Positions 53,705 through 62,247 of a stretch of DNA of 64,000 bases are shown here, one piece after another. Origin of the DNA: Chitinophagaceae bacterium. Its GTDB lineage: Bacteria; Bacteroidota; Bacteroidia; Chitinophagales; Chitinophagaceae. The notes beneath the pieces were generated by a model. The model saw nothing but the letters and a program-made list of their open reading frames with translations. It did not search any database and had not been told where the DNA came from. The stretch is from contig JAEUVD010000052.1 in the NCBI GenBank assembly GCA_016787065.1, forward strand, positions 145,843 through 209,842, given 5' to 3'. Within the stretch, counting starts at the first letter, position 1; each line of letters opens with the position of its first letter. A program made the translations under genes and the position numbers.

Positions 53705-54449
53705 ATCCTGTGAGCTTATTTACTTTTAATAATATCGGCTTAAAATTATTGTGTTTAATATTTTCTTCTAGTAGAGATACGCCAATGGCGTATTTACTAA
53801 ATCCGCTTTCGTGCACTCTAAGTTTTTTTAACATTTGAACGGTTGAACTAAATACATCCGTTTTACCTTGTTTTACTTCCACAACTACCAAATCAGGCAG
53901 CCAAATTCTTCGCCGGCTGTTATCGAAATGAATTTCCAAATCAATGGTAATACGCTCCGTAAATTGTTTATTCGTTAGTGTAATGCGTTTGAAGGCATTG
54001 GTGAGTTTTTTTTCTACAGGACGTTCTTGTAACCGTTTATACTGAATTAGATTATAATCTTCTAACGGTACATCATGATATAACGCTGGAATAATCTTTC
54101 GTTGTTTATCGGTTCGGGTGCCATAGAGTTTACGTTTGATTTCATAAAAAGAAAGCTTACTTTCAATATACTCTCTGCTACGCACTTTTATTCGGTTTAC
54201 ACAACCATTATGATGATCGCGGTAGAATTGAAAATCATCGGTATCAAAATATACCGTTTGATAATTAAATACGCGAACACCTTCAATTTCAAGAACAAAT
54301 TGATCCGGACAAATACCTGCGAGTAGGGAGGCCAACTGGTCTTTATTCATGATATACTTACTATCAATTCGGTTTTGCAATTTTACACTATCCAGCTGCT
54401 TCAGTGTTACCGAATCAAATTTCCCTATTTCGCTAATTATATTCTGCAT
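53691..54449 (-). CDS. VTC-domain polyphosphate polymerase
   Basis: 252 residues from ATG 54449 (TTG 54476 would add nine residues). The VTC tunnel fold is evident: RIDSKYIMN at the start, YQTVYFDTDDFQFYRDHHNG, RIKVRSREYIES, FYEIKRKL, the acidic ITIDLEIHFDN and WLPDLVVVEVKQGK near the end. Basic residues of the phosphate tunnel and the metal-binding Glu are kept. It would polymerise ATP gamma-phosphate into polyphosphate. It is the first gene of the VTC-DUF4956-lipoprotein-DUF2490 operon. Confidence 0.88.
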   Translation of the reverse strand: MQNIISEIGKFDSVTLKQLDSVKLQNRIDSKYIMNKDQLASLLAGICPDQFVLEIEGVRVFNYQTVYFDTDDFQFYRDHHNGCVNRIKVRSREYIESKLSFYEIKRKLYGTRTDKQRKIIPALYHDVPLEDYNLIQYKRLQERPVEKKLTNAFKRITLTNKQFTERITIDLEIHFDNSRRRIWLPDLVVVEVKQGKTDVFSSTVQMLKKLRVHESGFSKYAIGVSLLEENIKHNNFKPILLKVNKLTGYAEY

Positions 54450-54647
54450 TCCCGTTTTTGAACTAAAATGATTCAAAGGGTGAAAAGTAGTAAAAAAATA
54501 ATGATTCCATAAATTTTAAAAGGCAAAGTAATTAATTAAACGGGTAAATGCCCTGAGCTAAGCAACACTGCTAAACAATACTATTGAAACTGAAAACATT
54601 GCAATGTAAGTCTGTTTGCTTCTTAAATATTACTTTTACCTTTCGGC

Positions 54648-55376
54648 ATGCAAGCAGAAAACGGGATTCAAATAAATAAATATATCAGTAGTTCAGGTTA
54701 TTGTTCTCGGCGAGAAGCCGATGTATTAGTAGCACAAGGAAGGGTTATGATTAATGATAATCTTGCACTTCCGGAAAGCAGAGTGTTAGCTCAGGATAAA
54801 GTATATGTAGACGATGAATTGCTAAAACAAAAGAAGACGGATTTTGTTTACCTGATTTTAAATAAACCTAAAGGAATTACTACCACCACCGACCTTCAAG
54901 ATAAAAGTAATGTAATACGCTTTCTGAACTACCCGAAACGTATTTTCCCTGTGGGGCGATTAGATAAAGATTCGGACGGACTTTTATTATTAACCGATGA
55001 CGGCGATATTGTAAATAAAATATTGCGTGCAGGCAATGCTCATGAAAAAGAATATGTAGTAACGGTGAACAAACCGGTTACGCCCGATTTTATTGTTCGA
55101 ATGAGTAAAGGGCTTCCCATATTGGGTACTACAACCCTTCCATGCAAAGTTAAAAAAGAAGGTTCACGGAAATTTTCAATCACATTAATTCAAGGTTTGA
55201 ATAGACAGATTCGAAGAATGTGCCAATATCTTGGCTATGACGTTGTAACGCTCACTCGGGTACGATTAATGAATTTACACCTCGATCAATTGCCCCCCGG
55301 CAAATGGCGAACGCTTCACAAAAAAGAAGTAGAAACACTTCACAACATGCTCAAGGACTCCACAAAAACGAACTAG
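54648..55376 (+). CDS. rluF: 23S rRNA pseudouridine synthase, RluF type
   Basis: 242 residues. An N-terminal S4 RNA-binding domain (INKYISSSGYCSRREADVLV) precedes the RsuA-family catalytic core with VGRLDKDSDGLLLLT, which holds the catalytic Asp, then GDIVNKILRAGNAHEKEYVV and LIQGLNRQIRRMCQYLGYDV. The HEKEYVVTVNKP segment is specific to RluF over RluB/RsuA. It should modify U2604 of 23S rRNA. A weak promoter word TACTTTTA ends 9 bases before the ATG. Confidence 0.93.
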   Translation: MQAENGIQINKYISSSGYCSRREADVLVAQGRVMINDNLALPESRVLAQDKVYVDDELLKQKKTDFVYLILNKPKGITTTTDLQDKSNVIRFLNYPKRIFPVGRLDKDSDGLLLLTDDGDIVNKILRAGNAHEKEYVVTVNKPVTPDFIVRMSKGLPILGTTTLPCKVKKEGSRKFSITLIQGLNRQIRRMCQYLGYDVVTLTRVRLMNLHLDQLPPGKWRTLHKKEVETLHNMLKDSTKTN

Positions 55377-55504
55377 TGGCAACTATTTGTAAAAGAAGCA
55401 AAACTTCAATCTAGTTGAAGGGTGATATCCGATATCGCGGCGTGCGGCTTCATTAGTTAATAGCTCCGATTTAATCCTTTTACCATCTCTGATAAATAGG
55501 TTGC

Positions 55505-56161
55505 TTAGGCCATTCTTTTTAGTTTCTTCAAACTCCATACATGCGCAGAGAAAACAAAAGGTACAATAATAGCTGGGAGAAAAATGTATGGGAATTGGAG
55601 TACCGCCACATTGGGTTGTGTAAATCCAAATTGTTGTATGGGTGTTGGGGTTGACAGAATAGCCACGGTAACAATATGCACTAAAAACAAGATGCCCATA
55701 ATATTCCATCCAATCATTATTTTTTTAGATATTGTCCTTCCGGTTTGTTTATGCCAGAGCAACATCAGTAGCGCGGAAAGGCCAACCACGATATCCCAAT
55801 TTCGATCGAGGAATGTCATTTCGATAGGTAGCATTTTCTTTTTGAAGAGCAAGAACAATCCAATTTCTACCGGAATTCGAAGCACATGAAACCATAACAA
55901 ATTATACAACGTGGTATTTCGTGTATCCACTTTAGCGATAAGAAAAACCACGAATGCTAAAATACAAGGGAATAAAAAAATAAGTGCAGGTAATTTACCA
56001 AACTTCATTTGAAAGAAACCGCATGCTGCTATCAAACCGATCATAGCAACCCAGGTTATAACAATTGTGTTTACTCCTTGCTGCTGAGGTAGCACCCTGT
56101 AAAATAAATACAATAAACAACAGGTAATACCTATGAACAATAACGATGTAAGCGATAACAT
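55505..56161 (-). CDS. Multi-pass membrane protein of unknown function
   Basis: 218 residues from ATG 56161; upstream starts would add a non-membrane stretch. Seven hydrophobic helices are visible (first MLSLTSLLFIGITCCLLYLF, last AIIVPFVFSAHVWSL). Residues such as HVLRIPVEIGLFLLF and DRNWDIVVGLSALL are polar within helices, hinting at a cofactor or substrate site. I recognise no family with certainty. It follows a YCII-domain gene on the same strand with ~10 bases between them, so they are probably cotranscribed. Confidence 0.7.
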   Translation of the reverse strand: MLSLTSLLFIGITCCLLYLFYRVLPQQQGVNTIVITWVAMIGLIAACGFFQMKFGKLPALIFLFPCILAFVVFLIAKVDTRNTTLYNLLWFHVLRIPVEIGLFLLFKKKMLPIEMTFLDRNWDIVVGLSALLMLLWHKQTGRTISKKIMIGWNIMGILFLVHIVTVAILSTPTPIQQFGFTQPNVAVLQFPYIFLPAIIVPFVFSAHVWSLKKLKRMA

Positions 56162-56171
56162 AGCAATACAA

Positions 56172-56516
56172 TTACATGGGAATAGTGGTACGAATTTCAA
56201 CACTACCGCCATCTGCGAGTACAGGCGATAGTTTGGCAATATCTTCGGCTTCGCTAAAATCTTTTGCCTTTACGATTAAGGTACCAGAAAGAGTTAGCTC
56301 ATTTGAAAGCAGCATTCCTTCTATAACCTGACCATTCGCCAGAATCTGCTTCCCCTGAAATCCGATTCGGGTTGTACTTACCAGTTTCTGTTGCGAAGCG
56401 ATGCCTCCTAAATAAGCGCCCCATGTTTGTTGCATGCGCTCTATTTCTTCTGTTGAAGGTTTAGTTAGCATGGGCTTCATGCGAAAAAATAACATAAATT
56501 CTTGTGTTGTAGACAT
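56172..56516 (-). CDS. YCII-related domain protein
   Basis: 114 residues covering one YCII dimeric alpha/beta-barrel domain: EFMLFFRMKP at the start, MQQTWGAYLGGIASQQKL, then NELTLSGTLIVKAKDFSEAE and VEIRTTIPM at the end. Proteins of this family are small cytoplasmic enzymes or transcription partners, often near sigma factors, with few known reactions. The partner here is a 7-helix membrane protein. The nearest regulator is the Crp-type gene ~200 bases upstream in transcript order; no sigma factor is present. Confidence 0.85.
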   Translation of the reverse strand: MSTTQEFMLFFRMKPMLTKPSTEEIERMQQTWGAYLGGIASQQKLVSTTRIGFQGKQILANGQVIEGMLLSNELTLSGTLIVKAKDFSEAEDIAKLSPVLADGGSVEIRTTIPM

Positions 56517-56706
56517 CTCCTATTTATTTAGAACACAAAAATGAACTATGAAATCATCATACAGCTTGTCCTATGACAAGAAATAATATTAAGTAAGAAT
56601 GAGCTTTCAACCTTGTTAGCTAGTTAATAGAAAAAACTTGGTCATGCGTGGAAATCGTAATGAAAAATAGTGCCTTTCTAATAAGTCAACCAAACTATCT
56701 AAAGAC

Positions 56707-57291
56707 TCATGTAGATGGTTTCAGAAGTTCCTTTCTTATTCTACTTAAAGAAGTATCTGTTATGCCTAAATATGTTGCAATATGTTTCAACGAAGCATGT
56801 TGAATAATTTCCGGTTTCTCTTGTAGCAATTGCAAATACCTGCTTTTCGCATCGTCGGCTATCATAGAAACGCTTCTATTCTTCAAGGCAAAATAACTAC
56901 CTACCAAGGTCGATCTTCCTTGTTCACGAAAGGATCGAATGGAATGAAATAGTTGCTGAAACTTCTCAAAATCAATTTGCCAGCATGTACAATCTGCTAA
57001 AGCTTGAATATGCTCTCGTGTTGGATTTCGAAGAAAGAATGAAGACCAATCGATCACCACATCACCTACACAAAAGAAGTGTGTTGTTATATCATTTCCT
57101 TCCCAATCAAGAACGTAAGAACGGGCAAAACCTGTTTCAATAAACCAATATTGGTTTTCGATACTTCCTTCTCTAAGAAGAAAATCGTGCTTTTTGAAAT
57201 GCACTTGTCGGAATTGCGAAACAATGTTGCTTAATTCTTCTTTCGAAAAATTATTTTCCTGAAATACGCGATGTAGAAAATGATGTGTCAC
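56707..57291 (-). CDS. Crp/Fnr-family transcriptional regulator
   Basis: 194 residues from a GTG start; no ATG lies near. The cyclic-nucleotide-binding fold spans ~15-120 (HFKKHDFLLREGSIENQYWFI, DVVIDWSSFF), although the phosphate-binding Arg of true CRP is not evident, so the ligand may differ or be absent. A helix-turn-helix is at the end (HIATYLGITDTSLSRIRKEL). This short form is widespread in Bacteroidota. Targets are unknown; YCII and the membrane gene lie downstream, the aldolase fsa upstream. Confidence 0.88.
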   Translation of the reverse strand: MTHHFLHRVFQENNFSKEELSNIVSQFRQVHFKKHDFLLREGSIENQYWFIETGFARSYVLDWEGNDITTHFFCVGDVVIDWSSFFLRNPTREHIQALADCTCWQIDFEKFQQLFHSIRSFREQGRSTLVGSYFALKNRSVSMIADDAKSRYLQLLQEKPEIIQHASLKHIATYLGITDTSLSRIRKELLKPST

Positions 57292-57308
57292 AATAGATCA
57301 ATCCGCTA

Positions 57309-57962
57309 TTAGCCCATATTCTTGGCATCGGCAAGAAACTGTGCTAAACCTAAATCGGTTAATGGATGTTTCAAAAGACCTAGAATACTACTAAGCGGAC
57401 AAGTACAAACATCGGCGCCAACCTCAGCGCAACGAACGATATGCAAGGCATTTCGAATAGATGCAGCTAATACTTGTGTTTCAAATCCTTGTACGGAATA
57501 TATCTGTGCAATTTGTGCAATTAAATCAACACCATCCCAATTGCTATCATCAACTCTTCCAATAAACGGGCTCACATAAGTAGCACCGGCCTTAGCGGCT
57601 AGAATTGCTTGTCCGGATGAAAACACTAAGGTGCAATTGGTTTTAATACCATTATCGGTAAACCATTTAATCGCTTTAATGCCATCTTTAATCATCGGTA
57701 TTTTCACCACAATATGCGGATCAATAGCAGCCAGTTTTTTACCTTCTTCCACCATACCTGCAAAGTCGGTAGAAATTACCTCAGCACTAACGGGTGCTTT
57801 TACAATATCACAAATGTCTTTGTAATGTTTCAAAACTGCATCGGTACCTTTAATGCCTTCCTTGGCCATTAACGACGGGTTGGTGGTAACGCCATCTAAA
57901 ATGCCTAAATCGTTGGCTTCGCGAATTTGGTCGAGGTTTGCTGTATCGATAAAAAACTTCAT
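57309..57962 (-). CDS. fsa: Fructose-6-phosphate aldolase / small transaldolase
   Basis: 217 residues, the short form of the transaldolase family, which in this phylum serves as transaldolase or F6P aldolase. The barrel has MKFFIDTANLDQIREA, DGVTTNPSLMAKEG and the Schiff-base Lys87 in PHIVVKIPM, then NCTLVFSSGQAILAAKAGA and FIGRVDDSNWDG. It is cytoplasmic and links the pentose phosphate pathway with glycolysis. A promoter word lies 18 bases upstream of its ATG. Confidence 0.94.
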   Translation of the reverse strand: MKFFIDTANLDQIREANDLGILDGVTTNPSLMAKEGIKGTDAVLKHYKDICDIVKAPVSAEVISTDFAGMVEEGKKLAAIDPHIVVKIPMIKDGIKAIKWFTDNGIKTNCTLVFSSGQAILAAKAGATYVSPFIGRVDDSNWDGVDLIAQIAQIYSVQGFETQVLAASIRNALHIVRCAEVGADVCTCPLSSILGLLKHPLTDLGLAQFLADAKNMG

Positions 57963-57980
57963 AAAAGGGTATTTTGCCCG

Positions 57981-57988
57981 CGAAGGTA
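57981..57988 (-). promoter_or_regulatory. Bacteroidota -7 element, fsa
   Basis: TACCTTCG on the minus strand, one change from TAnnTTTG, ending 18 bases before the fsa ATG. Confidence 0.45.
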
Positions 57989-58017
57989 AGGCAGGCGAAG
58001 AATAGTTTATTCAGGAT

Positions 58018-59142
58018 TTATTCAGATGAACAGGCATCAAGTAAGTATTCCTCGATTTTCTCTTTCGTAGCTGTTTGAGAAAACCCTTTTGCATATCCTG
58101 TTTTCAATGCTAATTGAAATAAGGCACAGGATTTCTGTTTATCGCCTTCCTTTAAGAAGGCTATGGCTTTTAGAAATGTGTAGTTAATATTTTCACCTGA
58201 AGTTTGTATAGCTTGATTAATTACCTCGTGTGCTTTTTCAAATTCTTTACTATCAATGAGTTTGGCTATACGCACCAACTCTTCCGAAGCGGTTAAAATT
58301 GTATCTTTCTTCCTCTGCGGCAGCTTAAAAGAAAACAACGTGATTAAACTACTCGACATTTCTGTAACCTCTAAACTCATTTTGTTTTTAATATACAAGC
58401 CATTGTCGGCTACTTTATAAGCATACACGAAGAGCAAAATACTATCAAATCCCAAGGTTTTAATCTCAAATTGTTTCTCATCGCTAAACAAGGTTTCTAC
58501 ACGATGTGCAACACTATAAGGCGTATTATCAGAAGTTTTAGCTAAGTGGAGAACGCCATAACGATTTAGAATAAATCCAAGCTGATATTCGTTATCCGAC
58601 AAATGTTCCGTTTCAATTTCACTATCTTTCAAATAAATTGAATTCAACCGATGAGTAACGAAACGATGTATTTTATTTAGCGTTGCAATATCCTTTTTCG
58701 ACCGAAGCAAAGTTATTCCGCCAACTTGTTCATTCGGTTCATCTATTTCGAATGGAATTTTTAATATACGAGAAGAAGAATATGAACTCCCCAAACGCTT
58801 AGCAGGAATCCAATTGGGCATTAAACCAATCACACGCAAGGCTTCTTCATCGCACCCAAATCCGAGGGATTTTACAATTTTGGGATTGATAACTTTTCCC
58901 GAACTATCAATAGTAAATTGAACATGCACCAAACCACTATGACCATTTTTAGTGAACCCAGCCGGCAATTTTATATTGTTGAAAATAAAATTGGATAAAG
59001 CATAACTATCTCCGGGAAACACGGCCTCGGATTCGTCGTGAATGCTTGTAAAATTACTTTTGGGGAGAACCTTTTTTCCTTGACTACATACTAAGGAAGG
59101 TATAGCAAATAGGAATAAAATTAGAAATAACCCTGTTTTCAT
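58018..59142 (-). CDS. Secreted TonB C-terminal-domain protein with TPR-like tail
   Basis: 374 residues. A signal peptide (1-20, cut near VCS) is present instead of the usual TonB membrane anchor. Residues ~55-135 form a TonB C-terminal domain (GLVHVQFTIDSSGKVINPKIV, then CDEEALRVIGLMPNWIPAK). The middle has no known family. The last ~80 residues look like TPR helices (AHEVINQAIQTSGENINYTF, KQKSCALFQLALKTGYAKGF). Without an inner-membrane helix it is not a normal energy transducer. It is transcribed just behind the SRP RNA gene. Confidence 0.78.
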   Translation of the reverse strand: MKTGLFLILFLFAIPSLVCSQGKKVLPKSNFTSIHDESEAVFPGDSYALSNFIFNNIKLPAGFTKNGHSGLVHVQFTIDSSGKVINPKIVKSLGFGCDEEALRVIGLMPNWIPAKRLGSSYSSSRILKIPFEIDEPNEQVGGITLLRSKKDIATLNKIHRFVTHRLNSIYLKDSEIETEHLSDNEYQLGFILNRYGVLHLAKTSDNTPYSVAHRVETLFSDEKQFEIKTLGFDSILLFVYAYKVADNGLYIKNKMSLEVTEMSSSLITLFSFKLPQRKKDTILTASEELVRIAKLIDSKEFEKAHEVINQAIQTSGENINYTFLKAIAFLKEGDKQKSCALFQLALKTGYAKGFSQTATKEKIEEYLLDACSSE

Positions 59143-59153
59143 ACATAAAAAAA

Positions 59154-59246
59154 GGCAAGTTACTTATATCGCACCGCTACAACCGTGTACCTTTGCTGTG
59201 TTCCCACCCTGGAGGAGTAACAGGAGCTGGTCGTATAAGACTTGCC
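59154..59246 (-). ncRNA. ffs: Signal recognition particle RNA (bacterial small type)
   Basis: On the minus strand the ends GGCAAGT and ACTTGCC pair as the closing stem, and T7 follows as a terminator. The tip matches the SRP domain IV consensus: CAGG, stem GTG, tetraloop GGAA, stem CAC, then AGCA, which is the Ffh-binding symmetric loop. The length is ~93 bases. It binds Ffh to send nascent membrane proteins to the Sec machinery. An exact -7 word lies just upstream. Confidence 0.93.
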
Positions 59247-59251
59247 GGGCG

Positions 59252-59259
59252 CAAATGTA
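59252..59259 (-). promoter_or_regulatory. Bacteroidota -7 element, SRP RNA
   Basis: TACATTTG on the minus strand ends 5 bases before the first paired base of the SRP RNA. A TTTG at 59282-59285 may be the -33 element, with a slightly long 22-base spacer. This case calibrates the promoter-to-start distance for the window. Confidence 0.7.
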
Positions 59260-59379
59260 AGTGATGCAGTACCAAGTAACCAAATTTTTTATTGCAACTT
59301 AAGAAACACCTTAGCATCCAATCCAAAACTACCCCACGGGATTTTTTCGAATTCAATTAAGCCTACATTGTAGTTTTAC

Positions 59380-60630
59380 TTAAAACTTCATCTTACGAAA
59401 CTTCACTACCGCAAAACCATTTTCCAATGCCGTCCAAGCTAAGGCTAGCGTATTATTTCGAGCATCTACACTAATATAATCTCCTAAAAATCGTTTAGGA
59501 TTCGAAAGTTCAAAAGGTTCATCGCTTACCTTCAGGGTATGAAAACCTTCTTCATGTTGCTTTTTATAACTCAACAACACATCTACTTTATTTGCTTCGA
59601 TTTTATAGTAGATAGCATAGTAGGTTTGAGTAATGGGGTCAACAATTGCATGCGGACAAACATAGTGTGCGGCAGGAGCTTGTTGCAATGGGAAAAAATC
59701 ATCCCAGGTTTTTCCTAAATCCTTGCTTCTTGTAAAAAATACACGATTGAGCGAACTATCTTCAAAGGCTGTTATTAGGTATAAGTTATTGGATGAATCA
59801 ATAGACAAAAAGGGTAATCCGTTGGTGCGCATAAAATTAGGAACCTTTAAATCCCAGCCTTGAGGTGCATTACCAATACGTTGATCGGCCCCCCAAGTTT
59901 GTCCTCCATCCAAACTTTTATCAAAATAAATTCGTTCATAACCGGCCCATGCCATGTACACATTTCCCTGAGAATCGGAAACTGTAGTAGCCCCTTCTAC
60001 TGTACTGTCGCCATCTAAACAATTGCCGGAAAGGTCGGAAACAGTTACCGGATTTGAAAACGTTTCTCCGTCATCACTCCAGGCTATTTTAATTCGACTG
60101 GAATCTTCCGGAGCGGAGCTTTCATAACGGTCGAATTCCGTCCAACTAACATAAATACGATGTTTAAACCGGGCAGTTTGATGTTTATTCTGATGAACCC
60201 AAGGCTTATCCTGCATTTTACCATTAAATCCGATTCCGACACCCTTACTCCACTTTTTTAGTCCTTTTTTATTGACCTGAAAAACAATTCGGTCGTAGTA
60301 ATCCGGACTCCTTTTCTCCGGATGTTTCGCCAAATGGGTACATGAGATTTGATTATTGGCCAAAGCATACAATACCAAATCGCCCCTTACGCCATGTTCA
60401 CTTTCAAGCTCAACGTGTTGATATTGCATCAGGTAATTAACCCGAAACAAGCGGTTATTATTACAGCTAACCCATACCAAATCACTGTCTTTAGGATCGA
60501 TACAAACTGTTGGTTCATTGCAATTCCACTCGGGTTTTCCTAAGGTAATTAAGGGAGAAAGTTTTTGTGCTTGTGCTTGGTTTAAAAGAAAGAATAACCC
60601 TAGCAATAATAAAATCAAGTTTGGTTTCAC
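59380..60630 (-). CDS. Secreted BNR-repeat (sialidase-like) protein
   Basis: 416 residues from GTG 60630; the other in-frame start, GTG 60657, lies inside a terminator hairpin. The signal peptide ends near AQAQ. The fold is a six-blade propeller with BNR/Asp-box repeats (IAWSDDGETFSNP, FDKSLDGGQTWGAD, FTRSKDLGKTWDD). The Arg triad and Tyr/Glu of true sialidases cannot be placed with confidence, so it may be a non-catalytic or other exo-glycosidase-like propeller. No sorting tail is visible. Confidence 0.78.
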   Translation of the reverse strand: MKPNLILLLLGLFFLLNQAQAQKLSPLITLGKPEWNCNEPTVCIDPKDSDLVWVSCNNNRLFRVNYLMQYQHVELESEHGVRGDLVLYALANNQISCTHLAKHPEKRSPDYYDRIVFQVNKKGLKKWSKGVGIGFNGKMQDKPWVHQNKHQTARFKHRIYVSWTEFDRYESSAPEDSSRIKIAWSDDGETFSNPVTVSDLSGNCLDGDSTVEGATTVSDSQGNVYMAWAGYERIYFDKSLDGGQTWGADQRIGNAPQGWDLKVPNFMRTNGLPFLSIDSSNNLYLITAFEDSSLNRVFFTRSKDLGKTWDDFFPLQQAPAAHYVCPHAIVDPITQTYYAIYYKIEANKVDVLLSYKKQHEEGFHTLKVSDEPFELSNPKRFLGDYISVDARNNTLALAWTALENGFAVVKFRKMKF

Positions 60631-60644
60631 CCGACTAAAATAGC

Positions 60645-60676
60645 ATAAAAAAACCACGAACTAGAAAGAACGTGGT
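60645..60676 (-). terminator. Intrinsic terminator
   Basis: Stem ACCACG / CGTGGT with a 12-base loop, followed on the minus strand by a T run. It ends transcription coming from the DUF2130 gene, ~200 bases upstream in that direction. Confidence 0.7.
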
Positions 60677-60879
60677 CTCATTGGTTAATGAAAAAAAACA
60701 CTACAAATTTGGCTAATTTGGCTTCGTAATTTTGAGGATTGAAAACAAATTACTATTGACCACAAAGGTAAATAGGCGTTTTGGCGTTGATCTAAATCAA
60801 TTCGTATTTGGTAGTTTCTAATGAGGATTTGGTAATTCTGAATGAGTATTTGCATAAAAAAAACTACCATTTACCTATT

Positions 60880-62121
60880 TTATTCTAAAAGGAGATCATC
60901 TACATCCTCTCCGGCGATTCCTTTTATGGTTCCAATGAGGTGTGAGTTATTTAAAAGTACCTTGTCAATTTGTTTCTCACGTTCCTTCCACATCCGTTCC
61001 ATTTGCAAGCGCTCTTTATCGATAGAAGATTTCAAATACAAATAGGCTTCGTTAATAGCACGCATTTGTTGCATAAACTCATTGCCTGTGAAATAGGTAT
61101 AGAGCATTTCCTTTTTCTCTCCTTTATTCTCATTAAATTTTCGGGCCCTAGCTACATTCAAAATTCCTTCGCGAACGGCTTTCACCAATTGAATCACATC
61201 TTGCATTTTACAAATCCAAACGCCTTCTCGCTGATCAAAACCCTTTATTTCCTCGGGCATCGTTTGCGTAACCAAAATACTTAAATCGCATTTAGCATCT
61301 AACATATCTTCTTTCAGTTTACTCAACCATTCTTTATTAAAGGCCGTTGTGCGTTTACTTTCAAAAATAATTCGTCCACATTCAAACCCATTTTCATTTC
61401 GAACCACCAAAATACAGTCAGCACCACGCTTTCCTTTGCCAACTTCTTGAAGAACATCGAATGGAAAATGTTGTTGAAGCATTTCTTCCAGTTTTAATTC
61501 CTGAATTTCTCCTTGCATTTGTTGCGAACCTTGCTCTAACTTTCGGGTCATGGTTTCAGTAAGTTTCTTCTGATCTGAAAGTTGTTTTTCTAATTCCCTT
61601 TTCTCCAAATCAAATTTCTCACGTTCCTTATGAAGAATATCCTGCGTGAGTTTTTCTTTTAACTCCGATTCCAAATCTAATCGCTGTTTCTTTAACTTGA
61701 ATTCTTCTTGTTCTTGTTGCTCTTGCAGTTTTCGGGTGAGTTGAAGAATTTCCAATTCTTGTTGTTGTAACTGTTTAAGTTTCGCTTCCGCTTCTTGTTG
61801 TTGTTTTTGAAGAAAAACTATTTTCTGTTCATGTTGTAATGAAATTTCTTTGCGTAATTCTTCCTCCATGACCTTCGTGCGCGCATCCGTTTCCTTCTTA
61901 ATTCGTTCTAACATGATTTCATTTTCCCGCTTACGTTTGGCATCAAACTCATCTTGCTGTTGTTTCAGTTCTAATTCGCGTTGCTGTACTTGCTGAGCCC
62001 AACGCTTTTGGTCTGCTTCAAACGAGGTCCGAATCTGATCTTCTAAACGCGCAGTTAAGGCAGCATCCAGATCAAATTCGGTATGACATGTAGGACAAAC
62101 GACGGTATTCTTCAATGACAT
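60880..62121 (-). CDS. DUF2130-family protein (PD-(D/E)XK nuclease-like)
   Basis: 413 residues from ATG 62121, which sits 14 bases after a promoter word. The N-terminus has a CxxC pair (VVCPTCHTEF, Cys9/Cys12), which could be half of a zinc site. Residues ~25-215 are a long coiled coil rich in Glu, Gln, Lys and Arg. The C-terminal domain has the nuclease-like GADCILVV, then IIFESKRT, the D...ExK arrangement, and ILVTQTMPEEIKGF with VWICKMQDVIQLV. Members are widespread without proven role; DNA or phage defence links are speculation. Confidence 0.88.
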   Translation of the reverse strand: MSLKNTVVCPTCHTEFDLDAALTARLEDQIRTSFEADQKRWAQQVQQRELELKQQQDEFDAKRKRENEIMLERIKKETDARTKVMEEELRKEISLQHEQKIVFLQKQQQEAEAKLKQLQQQELEILQLTRKLQEQQEQEEFKLKKQRLDLESELKEKLTQDILHKEREKFDLEKRELEKQLSDQKKLTETMTRKLEQGSQQMQGEIQELKLEEMLQQHFPFDVLQEVGKGKRGADCILVVRNENGFECGRIIFESKRTTAFNKEWLSKLKEDMLDAKCDLSILVTQTMPEEIKGFDQREGVWICKMQDVIQLVKAVREGILNVARARKFNENKGEKKEMLYTYFTGNEFMQQMRAINEAYLYLKSSIDKERLQMERMWKEREKQIDKVLLNNSHLIGTIKGIAGEDVDDLLLE

Positions 62122-62135
62122 GTTCTGTTTTTTTT

Positions 62136-62143
62136 CAAATGTA
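62136..62143 (-). promoter_or_regulatory. Bacteroidota -7 element, DUF2130 gene
   Basis: TACATTTG, an exact TAnnTTTG word on the minus strand, ending 14 bases before ATG 62121. Confidence 0.6.
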
Positions 62144-62226
62144 AAGGAAGAAGTGGCCAAAGCGTTAAGATTTTTATAAACCCTAACAAGAACACCTTTG
62201 GTTTTTCCTAAACCTTGAATTTAAGT

Positions 62227-62234
62227 TATCTTCG
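62227..62234 (+). promoter_or_regulatory. Bacteroidota -7 element, DUF58 gene
   Basis: TATCTTCG, one change from TAnnTTTG, ending 13 bases before ATG 62248. It excludes the TTG at 62215 as the start. Confidence 0.5.
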
Positions 62235-62247
62235 GCTGCGAAAAACT

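Noticed and set aside
55383..55504. C-terminal extension of the 7-helix protein in another frame
   Set aside because: Would need a frameshift; the gene has a normal stop at 55505 after its last helix.
60685..60870. Minus-strand frame of 61 codons between the BNR and DUF2130 genes
   Set aside because: Composed of repeated TTTGGTAATT-like words, no start context; spacer between a gene and its terminator.
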